64,000 bases of DNA from Entamoeba invadens IP1 (lineage: Eukaryota; Evosea; Mastigamoebida; Endamoebidae), in assembly GCF_000330505.1 (NCBI RefSeq), contig NW_004443623.1, positions 315,954 through 379,953 on the forward strand, read 5' to 3'. A program made the position numbers and the translations under genes. The notes under the pieces were generated by a model. The model was given only the letters and a program-made list of their open reading frames with translations. It did no database searches and was not told the origin of the DNA. Below are positions 12,225 to 22,741 of the stretch, piece by piece (position 1 is the first letter of the stretch; every line of letters starts with the position of its first letter).

Positions 12225-12524
12225 TTTATAACGGTATCAGATAAATGATCTTGGTAATGATACATTGTAATGACGAGTAATTTACACTATGATCTACAAA
12301 ATGTATTCCGATATTCCAAGTATAGTTTTATGTTGGTAGTTGAATAAAAAGTATAGTAAAACGAAAAATGGAGAACTTGAAATAAATTTGAAATATTTTT
12401 TTCAAAATTTTGGGAAATCGTCCTAAAAAGTTGCTGTGGATGGATCGATTTCGGTGGATGGGGTATAACAGCCACATATGGGCTATTACTTCGGGATTGT
12501 TGGTTTATGGGATTTTTGACGTTT
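12225..12524 (+). repeat. Left arm of 300-bp inverted repeat
   Basis: Nearly identical, over about 300 bp, to the reverse complement of 16270-16567; only a homopolymer length difference was noticed. It runs from TTTATAACGGTATCAG to GGGATTTTTGACGTTTT. No protein family was recognised in it. The arms enclose the hAT element. Confidence 0.9.
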
Positions 12525-12815
12525 TTATCAAAAACCAAAAAAGATATCGGTAAAATCTGTAAATTGTTACCTAAGAAATAACACTGACTCTAATTGTATG
12601 ACCGTTATAAAAAACAAACAAATAAATATTTTTAAATGATTCTTGTTCGCTCTATATTATAAACAGGTTTAAAGCAGGGCTCCCCAAATTTGGTTAAAAG
12701 GCGAGTTAAAAAATGATGATTTTTTATTGTTTCAAAAAGTAAATAACAAAATTAATTAAAAAACATTTATTTGATTTTGTTATTGGTTATAAAAAAACAC
12801 GAATCAAGACTAAAA

Positions 12816-15660
12816 TTACATAAGAGAAAGCCTACTTTGCGTCATTTTAATAAATTTTGCAGACAAACGAATATCTGCAGTTTTTACTTTCATGTTTATT
12901 TTGTTAGCATAGCGATAAAAAGAAAACAAAGATTCCACACACGAAGATGTAGGAATAAGGCTAACTACAAGAAAAATAAGTTCTGAACATCTAAGAAAGT
13001 TTTCATGACCAAATAATTGTAGTGCATCCAGAAGGCTGAATTTACATATTTTGTTTTTTGAGTTAGTATCAATAAACTTTTTCACGTCTTCTATGTTTGC
13101 ATCAATAAGTGTTTTTAAATTTGTGAGTTCTATTTCCAAATAGTCTAAAGTGTTATTTACAAACATGGTGTCTTCGCGAATATATTTTTCAGGGAAATTG
13201 AAACAGTCCAAATATATATCCAAATTTTGATAAACCCCAAGTTCTGTTTTAACAGAGGAAAGTTTCTTTGAATCTGCTTTAAATTTTACACACGTAGAAT
13301 TACAAAACCTGATGTTCAAAGCATTAATAAACTCTGAAATAATATTTTTACACGACGATGAAAAAACAATTGGAGCTTTAAACGGCAAAAAACGATTTAC
13401 TGAATAGAAAGAGTCAAAACATCCATTCGAAGCATCAGACATTTTTACATTCAAATTGTTGATTAACTCAGTGACACGCAAATACTCTTCGTTTATTAAT
13501 CCAAACTTTTCTTGCATTTTATCACAACAAACTTTTGTAATATTCAAAATATCATAATAAAATCCGGCGAAAGCAAGGAACATTGTATCTTTTACGTCAA
13601 AATAATTAATACGTCTCCCCAAAAACACGAAATAATTAATATCACTTTTTGCCTTTTCCAATTCTACGTTGTTGCACTTTGGAAGTCCTGCCTTGTATTG
13701 GTCAATAAGAATGGTATTAATTTTCTTATAAATGTCAAGTTCTCTAAAAAACAAATCGAAGTCTTTAAAGTTGTTGATCAATTTATCAACTATTAACTCG
13801 TGATAACACCATCTTGTGTTACTCATGGTGGGTATATGTACATGTTCAATGTAATCGTCTTTGCTTCCCCAAAACGCGTTCCATTGAGTTATTGTAACAT
13901 CGCTACATATCACTTTGAGAATTGCCAAAAGAACTCTTCCATCTGCTGTATTCCAAAGAAATACCTCAGCCACGTTTAATCGATGGCAAAAACAGTAATG
14001 TGACATATAAGTTTTAAGCGTTAATTCACTCGCCATTTCTTTGATACCATTTTCAATGTGTTCTTTTATAAGATTCCGTTTCGCAATACCAATAAGTGTA
14101 GAAACCCCTCCTTTCCAACCCACCATTTGAGTACATCCATCACTTGTACAAAACACACACTTTACAAGTGGAGCATCAAAAAGGTTTAGTGCGTCCAGTA
14201 CCCATTTAGTGATATTTGCTGCTGTTGTTCTTTCGAATAGTTCACCTAAAACAAGCTTCTTTTGAGCAACAACAAAATTGTCAAAACTAAATCTACAGAT
14301 AAGACCAATAATTTCAGAACCATTTTTGTGTGTTGTATCTATAGCAATCCCATAGCAAACACAATTTTTGAACATTTGAACAATTTCTTCCTTGTCTTCT
14401 TTTCCTAACAAAGTCACAACCTTAAGATTTGTTGTATGGCTAATATGGATTCTTGGAAAAAGTATGTTTTGATTTTTTTCATCTAGAAAAAGTGAAATAA
14501 ATACATCAACAATTTCAGCTACAGCAACAGTCTGTTTTTGAGACATCCCAACTGCATTTTCTATTGTACCAACCATTAAAGTAAATATTTTGCTTCGAAC
14601 AGAAAGAGCAGCAGAAGTTTCTTTACTTGTAATTGGGTTTGGAGGTACAAATTTATCAACCAAACTTTTGACTATTTCCAAAGTACACACATTTTCTGTT
14701 AAAAGTCTGTGAGTTTCTTTGGATATTTTTTCGTACAATTCCAACGACTTGGATTTAACCGACTTTATAGTTTCATTGTTATTTTGATTAGTTATAATTG
14801 AAGTGCACGTTGTAATAGAACTTTCTTTTAATTCACATTCTTGAGTCTGGTTTGCATTCTCTTTAAATGCATCTTCAATTTTTATTGGAGTTGTGTTTAC
14901 ACTTTCTGTTTCTCTATATTCAAATAAAACAACATCACAACTGTTTTTATTAATAAAACAGTTTGAAATTTCACAATCCATTAAACAATTATGTGTTTGT
15001 TCATTATCTTTTTCAAACGTAGTGGGGTGTTCTTTATTTTCACAATTCATTGCTTCATTATCGTATTTTATATTTTCTATATCAATGTCACAATTCTTAT
15101 CATCTTCAATCATTTTATCCAAATAATTAACATTGTTAGTATTACAACTTTTTAATTTCATACTTATTGTGTTACCCAAAGTGTTCATATAATTACAACC
15201 ATCCAATTCAATAGAACACATTGAATGTGTCTTTTTAGGACGTTTGTGTACATTTTCAACCAAATAAATTTCCACTGCCTTTTGAGCCTCTTCAAATAAA
15301 NNNNNNNNNNNNNNNNNNNNNNNNNNNNNNNNNNNNNNNNNNNNNNNNNNNNNNNNNNNNNNNNNNNNNNNNNNNNNNNNNNNNNNNNNNNNNNNNNNNN
15401 TGAGCCTCTTTCAAATAAAGTTCTCGTCTTATTTTAAAATCTTCTTCAAACACCTTTAATTTTGGTATACTAAATTCGGAACATGATTCAAAGTGTTTTA
15501 AATTGCAGTTTTTTCCAAAACAACGGGAACAAAAGGGACAATAATAAGTTGTTTTGAACCCGTTATAAATCGTAATCGTTTTGTATTTATGCAAATTATT
15601 TTTTGCGTTTTGAATGCGCCGATTTTTTGAATCTCGTTTTTGTCTGGGTGTTTTGTCCAT
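12816..15660 (-). CDS. hAT transposase
   Basis: Starts at the ATG at 15658-15660. The N-terminal 85 residues carry a zinc finger of BED/C2H2 type (YYCPFC ... H-ESC, basic first 20 residues rich in Lys/Arg). The frame then meets 100 N (15301-15400) and continues from about 15299 to 12816. Sequence on the two sides of the gap overlaps (GAGGCTCAAAAGGC region), so one continuous protein of about 900 residues is likely. The core has the hAT signature SDGCTQMVGWKGG and, near the C-terminus, the dimerisation motif PTSSCVESLFSFYR. An acidic, Asn-rich stretch lies at about 15000-15250. The gene sits between 14-bp-plus terminal repeats of its own element. Confidence 0.88.
15301..15400. other. Assembly gap (100 N), probably spurious
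   Basis: Both gap edges read TGAGCCTCTT(T)CAAATAAA, with one T more on the right. The contig ends therefore appear to overlap by about 20 bases, and the true gap is probably zero or negative. Confidence 0.85.
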
Positions 15661-16269
15661 TTATTTATTCAGTTTAGTTTGGTTTGTTTTTTTTAATTTT
15701 AATGTATTTTTTACATTTAAGAAATCAGGAAAAATATTTTTTTTGTTTGACATAATTTATATTTAATGATAAAAATGTTATAATTGTATCAATACAAATA
15801 TTTTTTTATGAATGAAGAAATGTATGTATTTACTCATATTTTTAAATACAACCAATAAAAAGTTTGAAAAAGAAAAAACATAATACAAGTAAAACAACCA
15901 AAATAGCGGGAAATTTTATACATGCAAAAAACATCTTTTTTTCTGATCAAATTGATAAAAAATTGGTTTTTATTACTTTTTTTCGACTAAAAACCTAAAC
16001 TCGCCCTTTAGCGGATAAATTTGGGGAGCCCTGTTTAAAGTTGAGAATGAAGGTAATCTTTATTAAAAATATATTTCTGTTTGCAGATCAAATATATTTA
16101 AAAAAGATAAATTTTGACAAATCAAACATTTACTAAATTTCTTTTTTTAATATAAATAATAAACACAACAAAAAGTTAAGTTTTACAAAAAGAAATTAAT
16201 TTTGTTTTTAACAAAAAATAAATTGTATAATTGAACATGATTTGCTGAATTTGTAATTATATTTTGTTG

Positions 16270-16567
16270 AAAACGTCAAAAATCCCATAAACCAACAATC
16301 CCGAAGTAATAGCCCATATGTGGCTGTTATACCCCATCCACCGAAATCGATCCATCCACAGCAACTTTTTAGGACGATTTCCCAAAATTTTGAAAAAATA
16401 TTTCAAATTTATTTCAAGTTCTCCATTTTTCGTTTTACTATACTTTTTATTCAACTACCAACATAAAACTATACTTGGAATATCGGAATACATTTTGTAG
16501 ATCATAGTGTAAATTACTCGTCATTACAATGTATCATTACCAAGATCATTTATCTGATACCGTTATA
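16270..16567 (-). repeat. Right arm of 300-bp inverted repeat
   Basis: Reverse complement of 12225-12524, nearly identical. It lies outside the hAT and inside the GGGCAT-ended element. Confidence 0.9.
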
Positions 16568-17006
16568 AAAAACAATTTAAAAAAAAACAGTTTTGTTTTG
16601 ATATTTTTGGTATGTTATTTAACGATTTGTTTTTTTAATAACGAGCAAATATTAACTAACAAATTTAATTGAAATCAATGTATTCAATTATATAAAAAAT
16701 TAACTATATTGAAAAATAAATTAGCGTGTAAATTAAAAAAAAAATGTAAAATTAAAAAAATAATGTTAATAAAAGTATCATAATTAACATATTGAATGAT
16801 AATAATAACGTAGTAATGTGGCAGATAACACCATTTGGTAATATTATTTTTTTTATAAAAGAATTTTTGTTATTTGAAAATAAATACTTTTTTTAACGAC
16901 AAAATTGAATTTATTTTACTAAAAAATATTTGTATCCAGCAAAAAAGCGTGTATTTACTGGATTGACGCTTTTCCAGTGGATAGACGCCCATCCATTAGT
17001 ATGCCC

Positions 17007-17465
17007 TAAAAACAAACACAAACACATTTTTTAAAACTATTACTCTAATTAAAAAACCATAACAAAACCATAACTGTAGTTGCACAATTCTTCTCAATTA
17101 GTTTTTTTGGGGTTGCTTATTCAACTGTCTTGTTTACCGAAATTTTGCAGTGAAAAAGTCTTTGAATTTTGCTTGTCATATTTTTCGCTTTAAATAAACA
17201 TATAAACCAGAGGTTTAACATTTGCTCCATCCACAATCAATATCTAACACTGTTTTTTGTTCTGCATGACAATTGGAATTCCGGATTGTTAATACTTTCC
17301 ACTCAAACAAAGAGTAAAACTTATCATTCAAATATCTAGTTATATTTTATGTTGATTTTTTTACCTAATGTAACTTTTTCTTCCTTTTTTGTTCAAAACT
17401 TTTCCCTTTTGTTGCAAAAAAAACAAAGAAATAATAAATTAGCACACTTATTTGGAATAACTTTA
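17007..17465. repeat. Low-copy repeat, copy B, right part
   Basis: Aligns to 34396-34850 with small indels; shared blocks include ACTATTACTCTAATTAA, TTCTCAATTAGTTTTTT and CATGACAATTGGAATTC-like words. On the minus strand both copies can be read as IVDGA(D/N)VK-L in short frames, which hints at a decayed gene, but neither keeps a long frame. Confidence 0.75.
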
Positions 17466-17970
17466 CATGTTATTTAAGGTGTATATTTTTAGTTTGAAAC
17501 ACAAAAACAAAATATAATGAAAAAAGATAAATTCATGTGTTATTTATTTGAAAAATCAAGAACAGTAAATAATAATGCCATATTTTCAATAAAGTATTTG
17601 TGTTATTTGTTTTATTAAAAATAATTGCAAAACTATTTAATCAGATAATAGAATTTTATAGTTTTTATTATACTAAATCGAAATACTTTTGCGTTGATCA
17701 AACAAAAATGATAAAAAATATATATCGCAATAAAATATAAAAACAAAGGATGTTAAGGAACAAACCAAAAAAGCTAATAACTATTATATGTTTATTATTT
17801 TTTAAAAAATAAAATGGGCTTGTATTAGCACCAAAACTGATTAAGGAATAAATCTATTATTCCTAAAATTAAAAAAACTGAAATGCAATTTTGAGACTGA
17901 TGTATTTCAGTCAAAATTAAAAAAATGAAAAATATTATACGATTGACGATTCAACTCTTCTTCATAGTGT
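17466..17970. other. AT-rich upstream region of the Gln-rich gene
   Basis: No gene or repeat with clear ends was seen. It would include the promoter of the gene at 17989. Confidence 0.5.
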
Positions 17971-17980
17971 GTGAACTTAA
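17969..17980 (+). promoter_or_regulatory. GAAC-like core promoter element
   Basis: TGTGAACTTAAA lies 12 to 20 bases upstream of the ATG at 17989, in the position and form of the Entamoeba GAAC element. Motif match only. Confidence 0.35.
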
Positions 17981-17988
17981 AAACACAA

Positions 17989-19974
17989 ATGTTTGAATTA
18001 TTGAGTAAACTTTTCGAATACATTGGGTCTATCTTTAGTTTTGGTTACTCGCCTCAATATCAAAGAAGCCTGTTTAACACTTTAAGAATGACTCATAAAC
18101 TGCCACTATATACGCCAAAAATATCTCTCTATTCGGAAGTAGAATTGGACGAATACTGTTATTCCAAAGATATGAATACTTTGGTTACAAATTCGAAATT
18201 ACTAATTCATCCATTAGAAAACTGTTCATATAAAAGTCAGAATCAAAGAGTCAAACCATCACACAGCAAATACATTTATTCTGATAGACCAAAATTCCAA
18301 CGGAGAAGCCACCGATATGTAAAAAAGCAAAAGAGCGCTAAAGTTGTGAATCACTCGGCTTCTAAAAGTATCAAAACACACGCTCCAAAGGAAAAAAACT
18401 TAAATGGTTTTATACAACAAGTCGAAACTCCAATTGTTGATACCCAAATCATACAACAAACACCACCTCCTGTTTCCCAAATTTCACAACCATCAATTCC
18501 AATACAACCAACACAAAATGATGAAAATGTGCTCAGTGGAAACTTAGATGTGATACAAGACTCAACACCATCTCATCTGTTTATACAAACACCCTTTTTC
18601 GAATATAAACCAAATCAACAATTTCATATTCAACAAATACAACAAAATGTCGGTGTTGCTGATCAGTTAAATTCTCAATTCTTAACGCAAATTCCAACAA
18701 CACAACAGAACCAACAACAAGAAATCACATCTGTTTTTGATACTGGTATAAACCAAAATACACCGTTTGTCAATCAACAACCAACGGTTGTTCAACAACA
18801 AGCAAATACGTCAATTGGAACAGCTTTACCAACAATGCCAGTCGCAAATCAAAACACTCTTCCTGTCGATGTTATACAGAACAACATCAAAAATGTATTT
18901 CAACAGAGTCAAAGTCAACAAGTTACCAACCCATTCATCAACCCAAATGTGGACCCAAATGCTATTGTAGACATACAACAATACAATAATCAAATATTTA
19001 ATAATACTTCTTCATTGATGCCAAATCCAACTCAAAACGCACCACCAATGAATGTTCAACAAAATACTTTTCAACAAAATTCTCTTCAACAGAGTCAAAG
19101 TCAACAACAAGTAACCATCCCCATAACTGATACAAATGTGAACCAAAACACGGTTGTTCAACAACAAACAAGCCAACCAATTGGAACAGCTTTACCAACA
19201 ATGCCAGTCGCAAATCAAAACACACTTTCTGTCGATGTTCAACAAAATCCTCTTCAACAGAATGTTTTCCAACAAAGTCAACCACAAACATATCCTCCTG
19301 TTATCAACCAAAATGGTAATCAAAATACACTTATTATGGATAACCAAAACACTTTTGTTCAACAACAAGGAAACCAACCAACCGGGATAGACACAATGCA
19401 AAGTACAAATCAACATCCACTTTATGTTACATCAGCACCGGGTATTGTCATAGAACTAAACAAAAATACGATGACAACAACCGAAGACAATACTCTAAGG
19501 AATCCAGAACAAGTAAACCAATACAATACAGAATGTGTCCCAACAAATGAGGAATTGGAAGCCTTTTATCATGGACGACCAATAGATACCCGACAAAATG
19601 AAGTTAATGGTGCAATGAAAGAAGATGTAATAAAACGAGGATTTTCTTCCCTTGACATCAATGAAATGTTTTATCATAGATATTCGAAATATTATTATAT
19701 CGATTGGAAAACAAAACAACTGTTTTATCATATTGGACCAATTGAAAACACCCCTCGGGTACTTAAAGAATTGAGTTATTCGGAATATTATTATCTTAAA
19801 CTCTACGATGGAGTCATTGATGATGAACTGTTTGGAAAAGTACGTAACTTCTATAAAAGAGATCAAACAATCGACTTAACCGAACTTATTCAGGACAAAC
19901 AAAAAGAAAAAACATATGGCGGCCACTCTGTATTCGCGTTCTTGTATGGAAATAAAATGGAAATGGCTAATTAA
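17989..19974 (+). CDS. Gln/Asn-rich repeat protein of unknown function
   Basis: The frame is open from a GTG at 17971, but the ATG at 17989 is the likely start, giving 661 residues. The first 100 residues are basic and Tyr-rich; there is no signal peptide. Residues about 140-500 are very rich in Gln, Asn, Pro and Thr. They contain imperfect tandem copies of a block built on QPIGTALPTMPVANQNTL followed by VDVQQN and QQSQSQQ, repeated about 375 bp apart. The last 130 residues look folded (aromatic-rich, FYHGRPI, YYYIDWKTKQLFYHIGP). I recognise no enzyme family. Prion-like low-complexity proteins of this kind are often scaffold, RNA-binding or transcription proteins, but that is inference. Confidence 0.75.
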   Translation: MFELLSKLFEYIGSIFSFGYSPQYQRSLFNTLRMTHKLPLYTPKISLYSEVELDEYCYSKDMNTLVTNSKLLIHPLENCSYKSQNQRVKPSHSKYIYSDRPKFQRRSHRYVKKQKSAKVVNHSASKSIKTHAPKEKNLNGFIQQVETPIVDTQIIQQTPPPVSQISQPSIPIQPTQNDENVLSGNLDVIQDSTPSHLFIQTPFFEYKPNQQFHIQQIQQNVGVADQLNSQFLTQIPTTQQNQQQEITSVFDTGINQNTPFVNQQPTVVQQQANTSIGTALPTMPVANQNTLPVDVIQNNIKNVFQQSQSQQVTNPFINPNVDPNAIVDIQQYNNQIFNNTSSLMPNPTQNAPPMNVQQNTFQQNSLQQSQSQQQVTIPITDTNVNQNTVVQQQTSQPIGTALPTMPVANQNTLSVDVQQNPLQQNVFQQSQPQTYPPVINQNGNQNTLIMDNQNTFVQQQGNQPTGIDTMQSTNQHPLYVTSAPGIVIELNKNTMTTTEDNTLRNPEQVNQYNTECVPTNEELEAFYHGRPIDTRQNEVNGAMKEDVIKRGFSSLDINEMFYHRYSKYYYIDWKTKQLFYHIGPIENTPRVLKELSYSEYYYLKLYDGVIDDELFGKVRNFYKRDQTIDLTELIQDKQKEKTYGGHSVFAFLYGNKMEMAN

Positions 19975-20412
19975 TGAGTATTTTCATATCCAATTTAATT
20001 GTTCTTATGGATAAACTGTATTTCGAGGAAATATTAAACTTAATAAAAATACATTATTACATTTTTCTTACAAATGTTATGTTTACTGTTAATAAAGTAA
20101 AATCATGTAACTTATTCAAGTTGTATTCAAACACGAATTTTCATTCCATGGTTTTATTACTATTTTGACATTCTATACAAAGTCCAGATATACAATTTCT
20201 ATTTGTTAATTTTATTTGCAGAACGTTTTGATAAACATATTTTAATTCTATTATAAATGGTTTGATATGATAAACTATAAATAATTCAAAACGTATTGGA
20301 AATGAGTTTTATAAGTGATAATAATCCATCATTAATAATAATTATTATAATTATTATATATATTATAATATAATATATTAAAATAAAAACATTAAAAATG
20401 TGATATAAAGAC
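19975..20412. other. Intergenic stretch with AT microsatellite
   Basis: No gene. An alternating AAT/TTA and TA microsatellite lies at about 20328-20383, just downstream of the methionine gamma-lyase stop codon. Confidence 0.5.
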
Positions 20413-21585
20413 TTAACACATTGCTAATGCTTGATCGAGGTCGGCAATGATATCATCTGCATTCTCAAGACCAATTGAAATTCTTACCATTTCTGGTGTG
20501 ATCCCTTGTAGTCTCATTATATTTTCTGGGACTGCCGCATGAGTCATTGAAGCTGGGTGTTCAATAAGAGTATCAACACATCCAAGTGATACCGCCAACG
20601 TACACAATTTAACATGTTCCATCAATTTCTTTGCCGACTCAAATGTTTTTAATTCGAAAGAAAAAGTGCTTCCAAACCCCGACATCTGTTTCATTGCCAA
20701 TTCATGATTTGGGAATGTTTCTAGTCCCGGGTGGTTCACTCTTATGATTTTTGGGTGTTTTTCTAAATAACGAGCAACTTTCAACCCATTTTCGTGGTGT
20801 ACTTGCATTCTTAAAGGTAAAGTCTTCATCCCTCGAACACATAAGAAAGCGTCCATGGGCGACATTAAACTTCCAGCATCTTTTCTGTATGTTTTGATGA
20901 TCTCAATGTCTGCTTTTGTTTTTGTTGAAGTAACACCAGCAACAACATCGCCATGCCCATTAATGTATTTGGTGCATGAATGGAGTGATATGTCGGCACC
21001 CAAGTCTAGTGGCTTCATAAAAACAGGTGATGTAAAAGTGCCGTCGACAACTAATCTTGCACCACGTTCATGGCAAATATTGGCTATAGACTCTATATCG
21101 GATATTTTATTAGTTGGGTTGGCTGGAGTTTCAAGATAGACCATCTTTGTGTTTGATTTCCACGCATTCTTAACATTCTCCATATCGGAAGTGTCGACTA
21201 AATCAACTTCAACACCAAAACGTGGGAGCCAATGTGTAAATAATGATACAGTGCATCCATAAAGGGTATCTCCAGCAATCAAATGTTCTCCTTTTTGGAG
21301 AAACGCCAAAACAGAAGAGTTGATCGCTCCCATTCCACAAGAAAAAGCAGCTGATCCTTCTGCATGTTCAGCGTTTTTGACCATCTCTTCAAATTGTTCA
21401 ACACTTGGATTACTGATTCTGGAGTACACATGACCATCAGCTTTTCCTAAACAAATATCAGCACCATGCTTTGTTGAATCGAAACAAAATGTAGAGGTTT
21501 GAAAAATGGGGAGAATATGAGAGTGATTTAAATGTGTTTTCTCAGAGTGAAGAAGCTGCGTTTGTAAATTGTTCGAGTCTGACAT
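20413..21585 (-). CDS. MGL: Methionine gamma-lyase
   Basis: A 390-residue PLP enzyme of the Cys/Met metabolism family, full length for the family. It splits methionine (and homocysteine or cysteine) to a 2-oxoacid, ammonia and a thiol in the cytosol. Visible active-site features are YSR at 54-56 (partner-subunit phosphate binding), SCGMGAI at 82-88, Tyr109 and Cys111 in LYGCT, Asp181 in VVDGTF, and the Schiff-base lysine Lys206 in SLHSCTKYINGHGD. The Cys in LYGCT separates methionine gamma-lyases from cystathionine lyases and synthases. Entamoeba has this enzyme, absent from vertebrates, and it is thought to come from bacteria or archaea by lateral transfer. The start ATG at 21583-21585 fits the usual N-terminus. 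No intron or lesion was seen. Confidence 0.96.
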   Translation of the reverse strand: MSDSNNLQTQLLHSEKTHLNHSHILPIFQTSTFCFDSTKHGADICLGKADGHVYSRISNPSVEQFEEMVKNAEHAEGSAAFSCGMGAINSSVLAFLQKGEHLIAGDTLYGCTVSLFTHWLPRFGVEVDLVDTSDMENVKNAWKSNTKMVYLETPANPTNKISDIESIANICHERGARLVVDGTFTSPVFMKPLDLGADISLHSCTKYINGHGDVVAGVTSTKTKADIEIIKTYRKDAGSLMSPMDAFLCVRGMKTLPLRMQVHHENGLKVARYLEKHPKIIRVNHPGLETFPNHELAMKQMSGFGSTFSFELKTFESAKKLMEHVKLCTLAVSLGCVDTLIEHPASMTHAAVPENIMRLQGITPEMVRISIGLENADDIIADLDQALAMC

Positions 21586-21738
21586 CGTGCTAATGGTAAT
21601 TTGTAAAATTCAAGTTAATAAACAACTTAATTTATGTTGGAATTTAGTTGATTGTAATTGAAATAAAGAATACTTTGGAATTCCAATCATTATTTTCAGA
21701 TTGTAGATCATCATTTTTAGAAGTTTTAAATAATTTAA

Positions 21739-21823
21739 TGGTTAGATAAAAGCTCAATGAAAACTATTATTTTTAATAAAAATTATATTTAATAACTGAT
21801 TTAATGGTTCTTTTGTCTAACCA
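21739..21823 (-). mobile_element. 85-bp MITE (TGGTTAGA...TCTAACCA), copy 1
   Basis: Terminal inverted repeats TGGTTAGATAAAAG and its near inverse. It is flanked by TTAA on both sides (21735-21738, 21824-21827), although a TA duplication is an equally possible reading. The reverse complement matches the MITE at 24004-24109, best over its first 36 bases. Confidence 0.75.
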
Positions 21824-22702
21824 TTAATGTTATTAATGAAATTGTCATCGCTTCAATGTTTTATTAATTTCTTAATTATTCCAATATATTTTCAATTCAT
21901 GGCTTTTAACTCACTTCTTAATTTTGAAATTTACTTGTACAAATGACTCATTTCTTTGCTTTTTGACTCACTTTTATAAAAGAAACTCACTTAAAAACAA
22001 TTTACTGTTTCAATGAGTTTTTAAATAAATAATAAATTGAAATGTCTCTAAAATAATCAAAAACTTGACCATTTGGTCAAACTTGCAAACAGTCAAAATA
22101 ATTTAAGTCTTGACTATGATAAAAAACACAAATAAATAACATATAACAGACTTAAATAAATCTTTTGTTATTTAATTAAAGTTTCCAAAAATGTATGAAA
22201 TAAAAAAAACAACTTGATTATTTGATTTTAATAAATACTCATTGTGTTCAATAATTATTTCGTTGTCATAAAAGATATTGTCATTTGAAACACAATCAAG
22301 TAAAGGTGTTATTACACATTGAAATTATTTATAAAGTCTGTCTATTAACCTTCTTTATTTTTTGGTGTATATTAATGAAATTTTTCCCAGGCGTTTCCAA
22401 AATAATTGTTGCTGGAAATAATGAACATTTTAGTTATTAAATGGTGACGTGGGTAATTAGAATTGAGATCTTAAAAACATCCGATCGGAAAGAGAATGTA
22501 TTTCAAGATTTTACTATAATATAAAAATTTAGATAACAATATAATTAAATTTACAAAAATTATTATTATATAAATAATATTTTTAATTATATATAATTGT
22601 ATTTATATATAATAATTAATCAAATAAAAATATAATAATCAATAATAAAAATTTTTTGATAAAACTCAAACCCACAAATCGAAAAAACAACATTTTTTAC
22701 GA

Positions 22703-22735
22703 CTATAATATAATATATTAAAACTTAAAAATTCA
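22703..22735 (+). promoter_or_regulatory. TATA-like box and Inr of the acyltransferase gene
   Basis: TATAATATAATATATTAAAA (22703-22722) is followed by AAAAATTCA (22727-22735), which equals the initiator consensus described for Entamoeba histolytica. The ATG follows six bases later, giving a very short 5' leader, as is usual in Entamoeba. Confidence 0.65.
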
Positions 22736-22741
22736 AAAATA

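Larger units (their letters stand above)
12675..16032. mobile_element. hAT family DNA transposon
   Basis: The terminal inverted repeats start CAGGGCTCCCCAAATTT, a standard hAT end (CAG-G--CCCCA), and the match continues after a gap with GGCGAGTT. Target duplication is GTTTAAAG at 12667-12674 and 16033-16040 (8 bp, as expected for hAT; the first G of the right copy may belong to the terminus). It holds one long transposase frame on the minus strand, broken only by an assembly gap. It may be a complete autonomous copy. Confidence 0.92.
11911..17006. mobile_element. GGGCAT-ended element with TAA duplication (Harbinger-like, non-autonomous), carrying a nested hAT
   Basis: Left end GGGCATGACACTGGATTGGC; right end is its imperfect inverse (GGGCATACTAATGGATGGGC read inward). 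TAA flanks both ends (11908-11910, 17007-17009). The sister copy of the host repeat at 34.3 kb lacks the insert, so the borders are supported by a comparison with an empty site. A 3-bp TAA duplication plus GGG termini fits PIF/Harbinger, but no transposase or Myb gene of that family is present, so class is inferred. Without the inner hAT the element would be about 1.7 kb. It contains 300-bp near-identical inverted arms. Confidence 0.72.
21586..22741. other. Divergent intergenic region between MGL and the acyltransferase gene
   Basis: Both genes point away from this 1.16-kb stretch, so it holds two promoters. It contains an 85-bp MITE (21739-21823) and the TATA/Inr motifs of the downstream gene. 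No further gene was seen. Confidence 0.6.
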
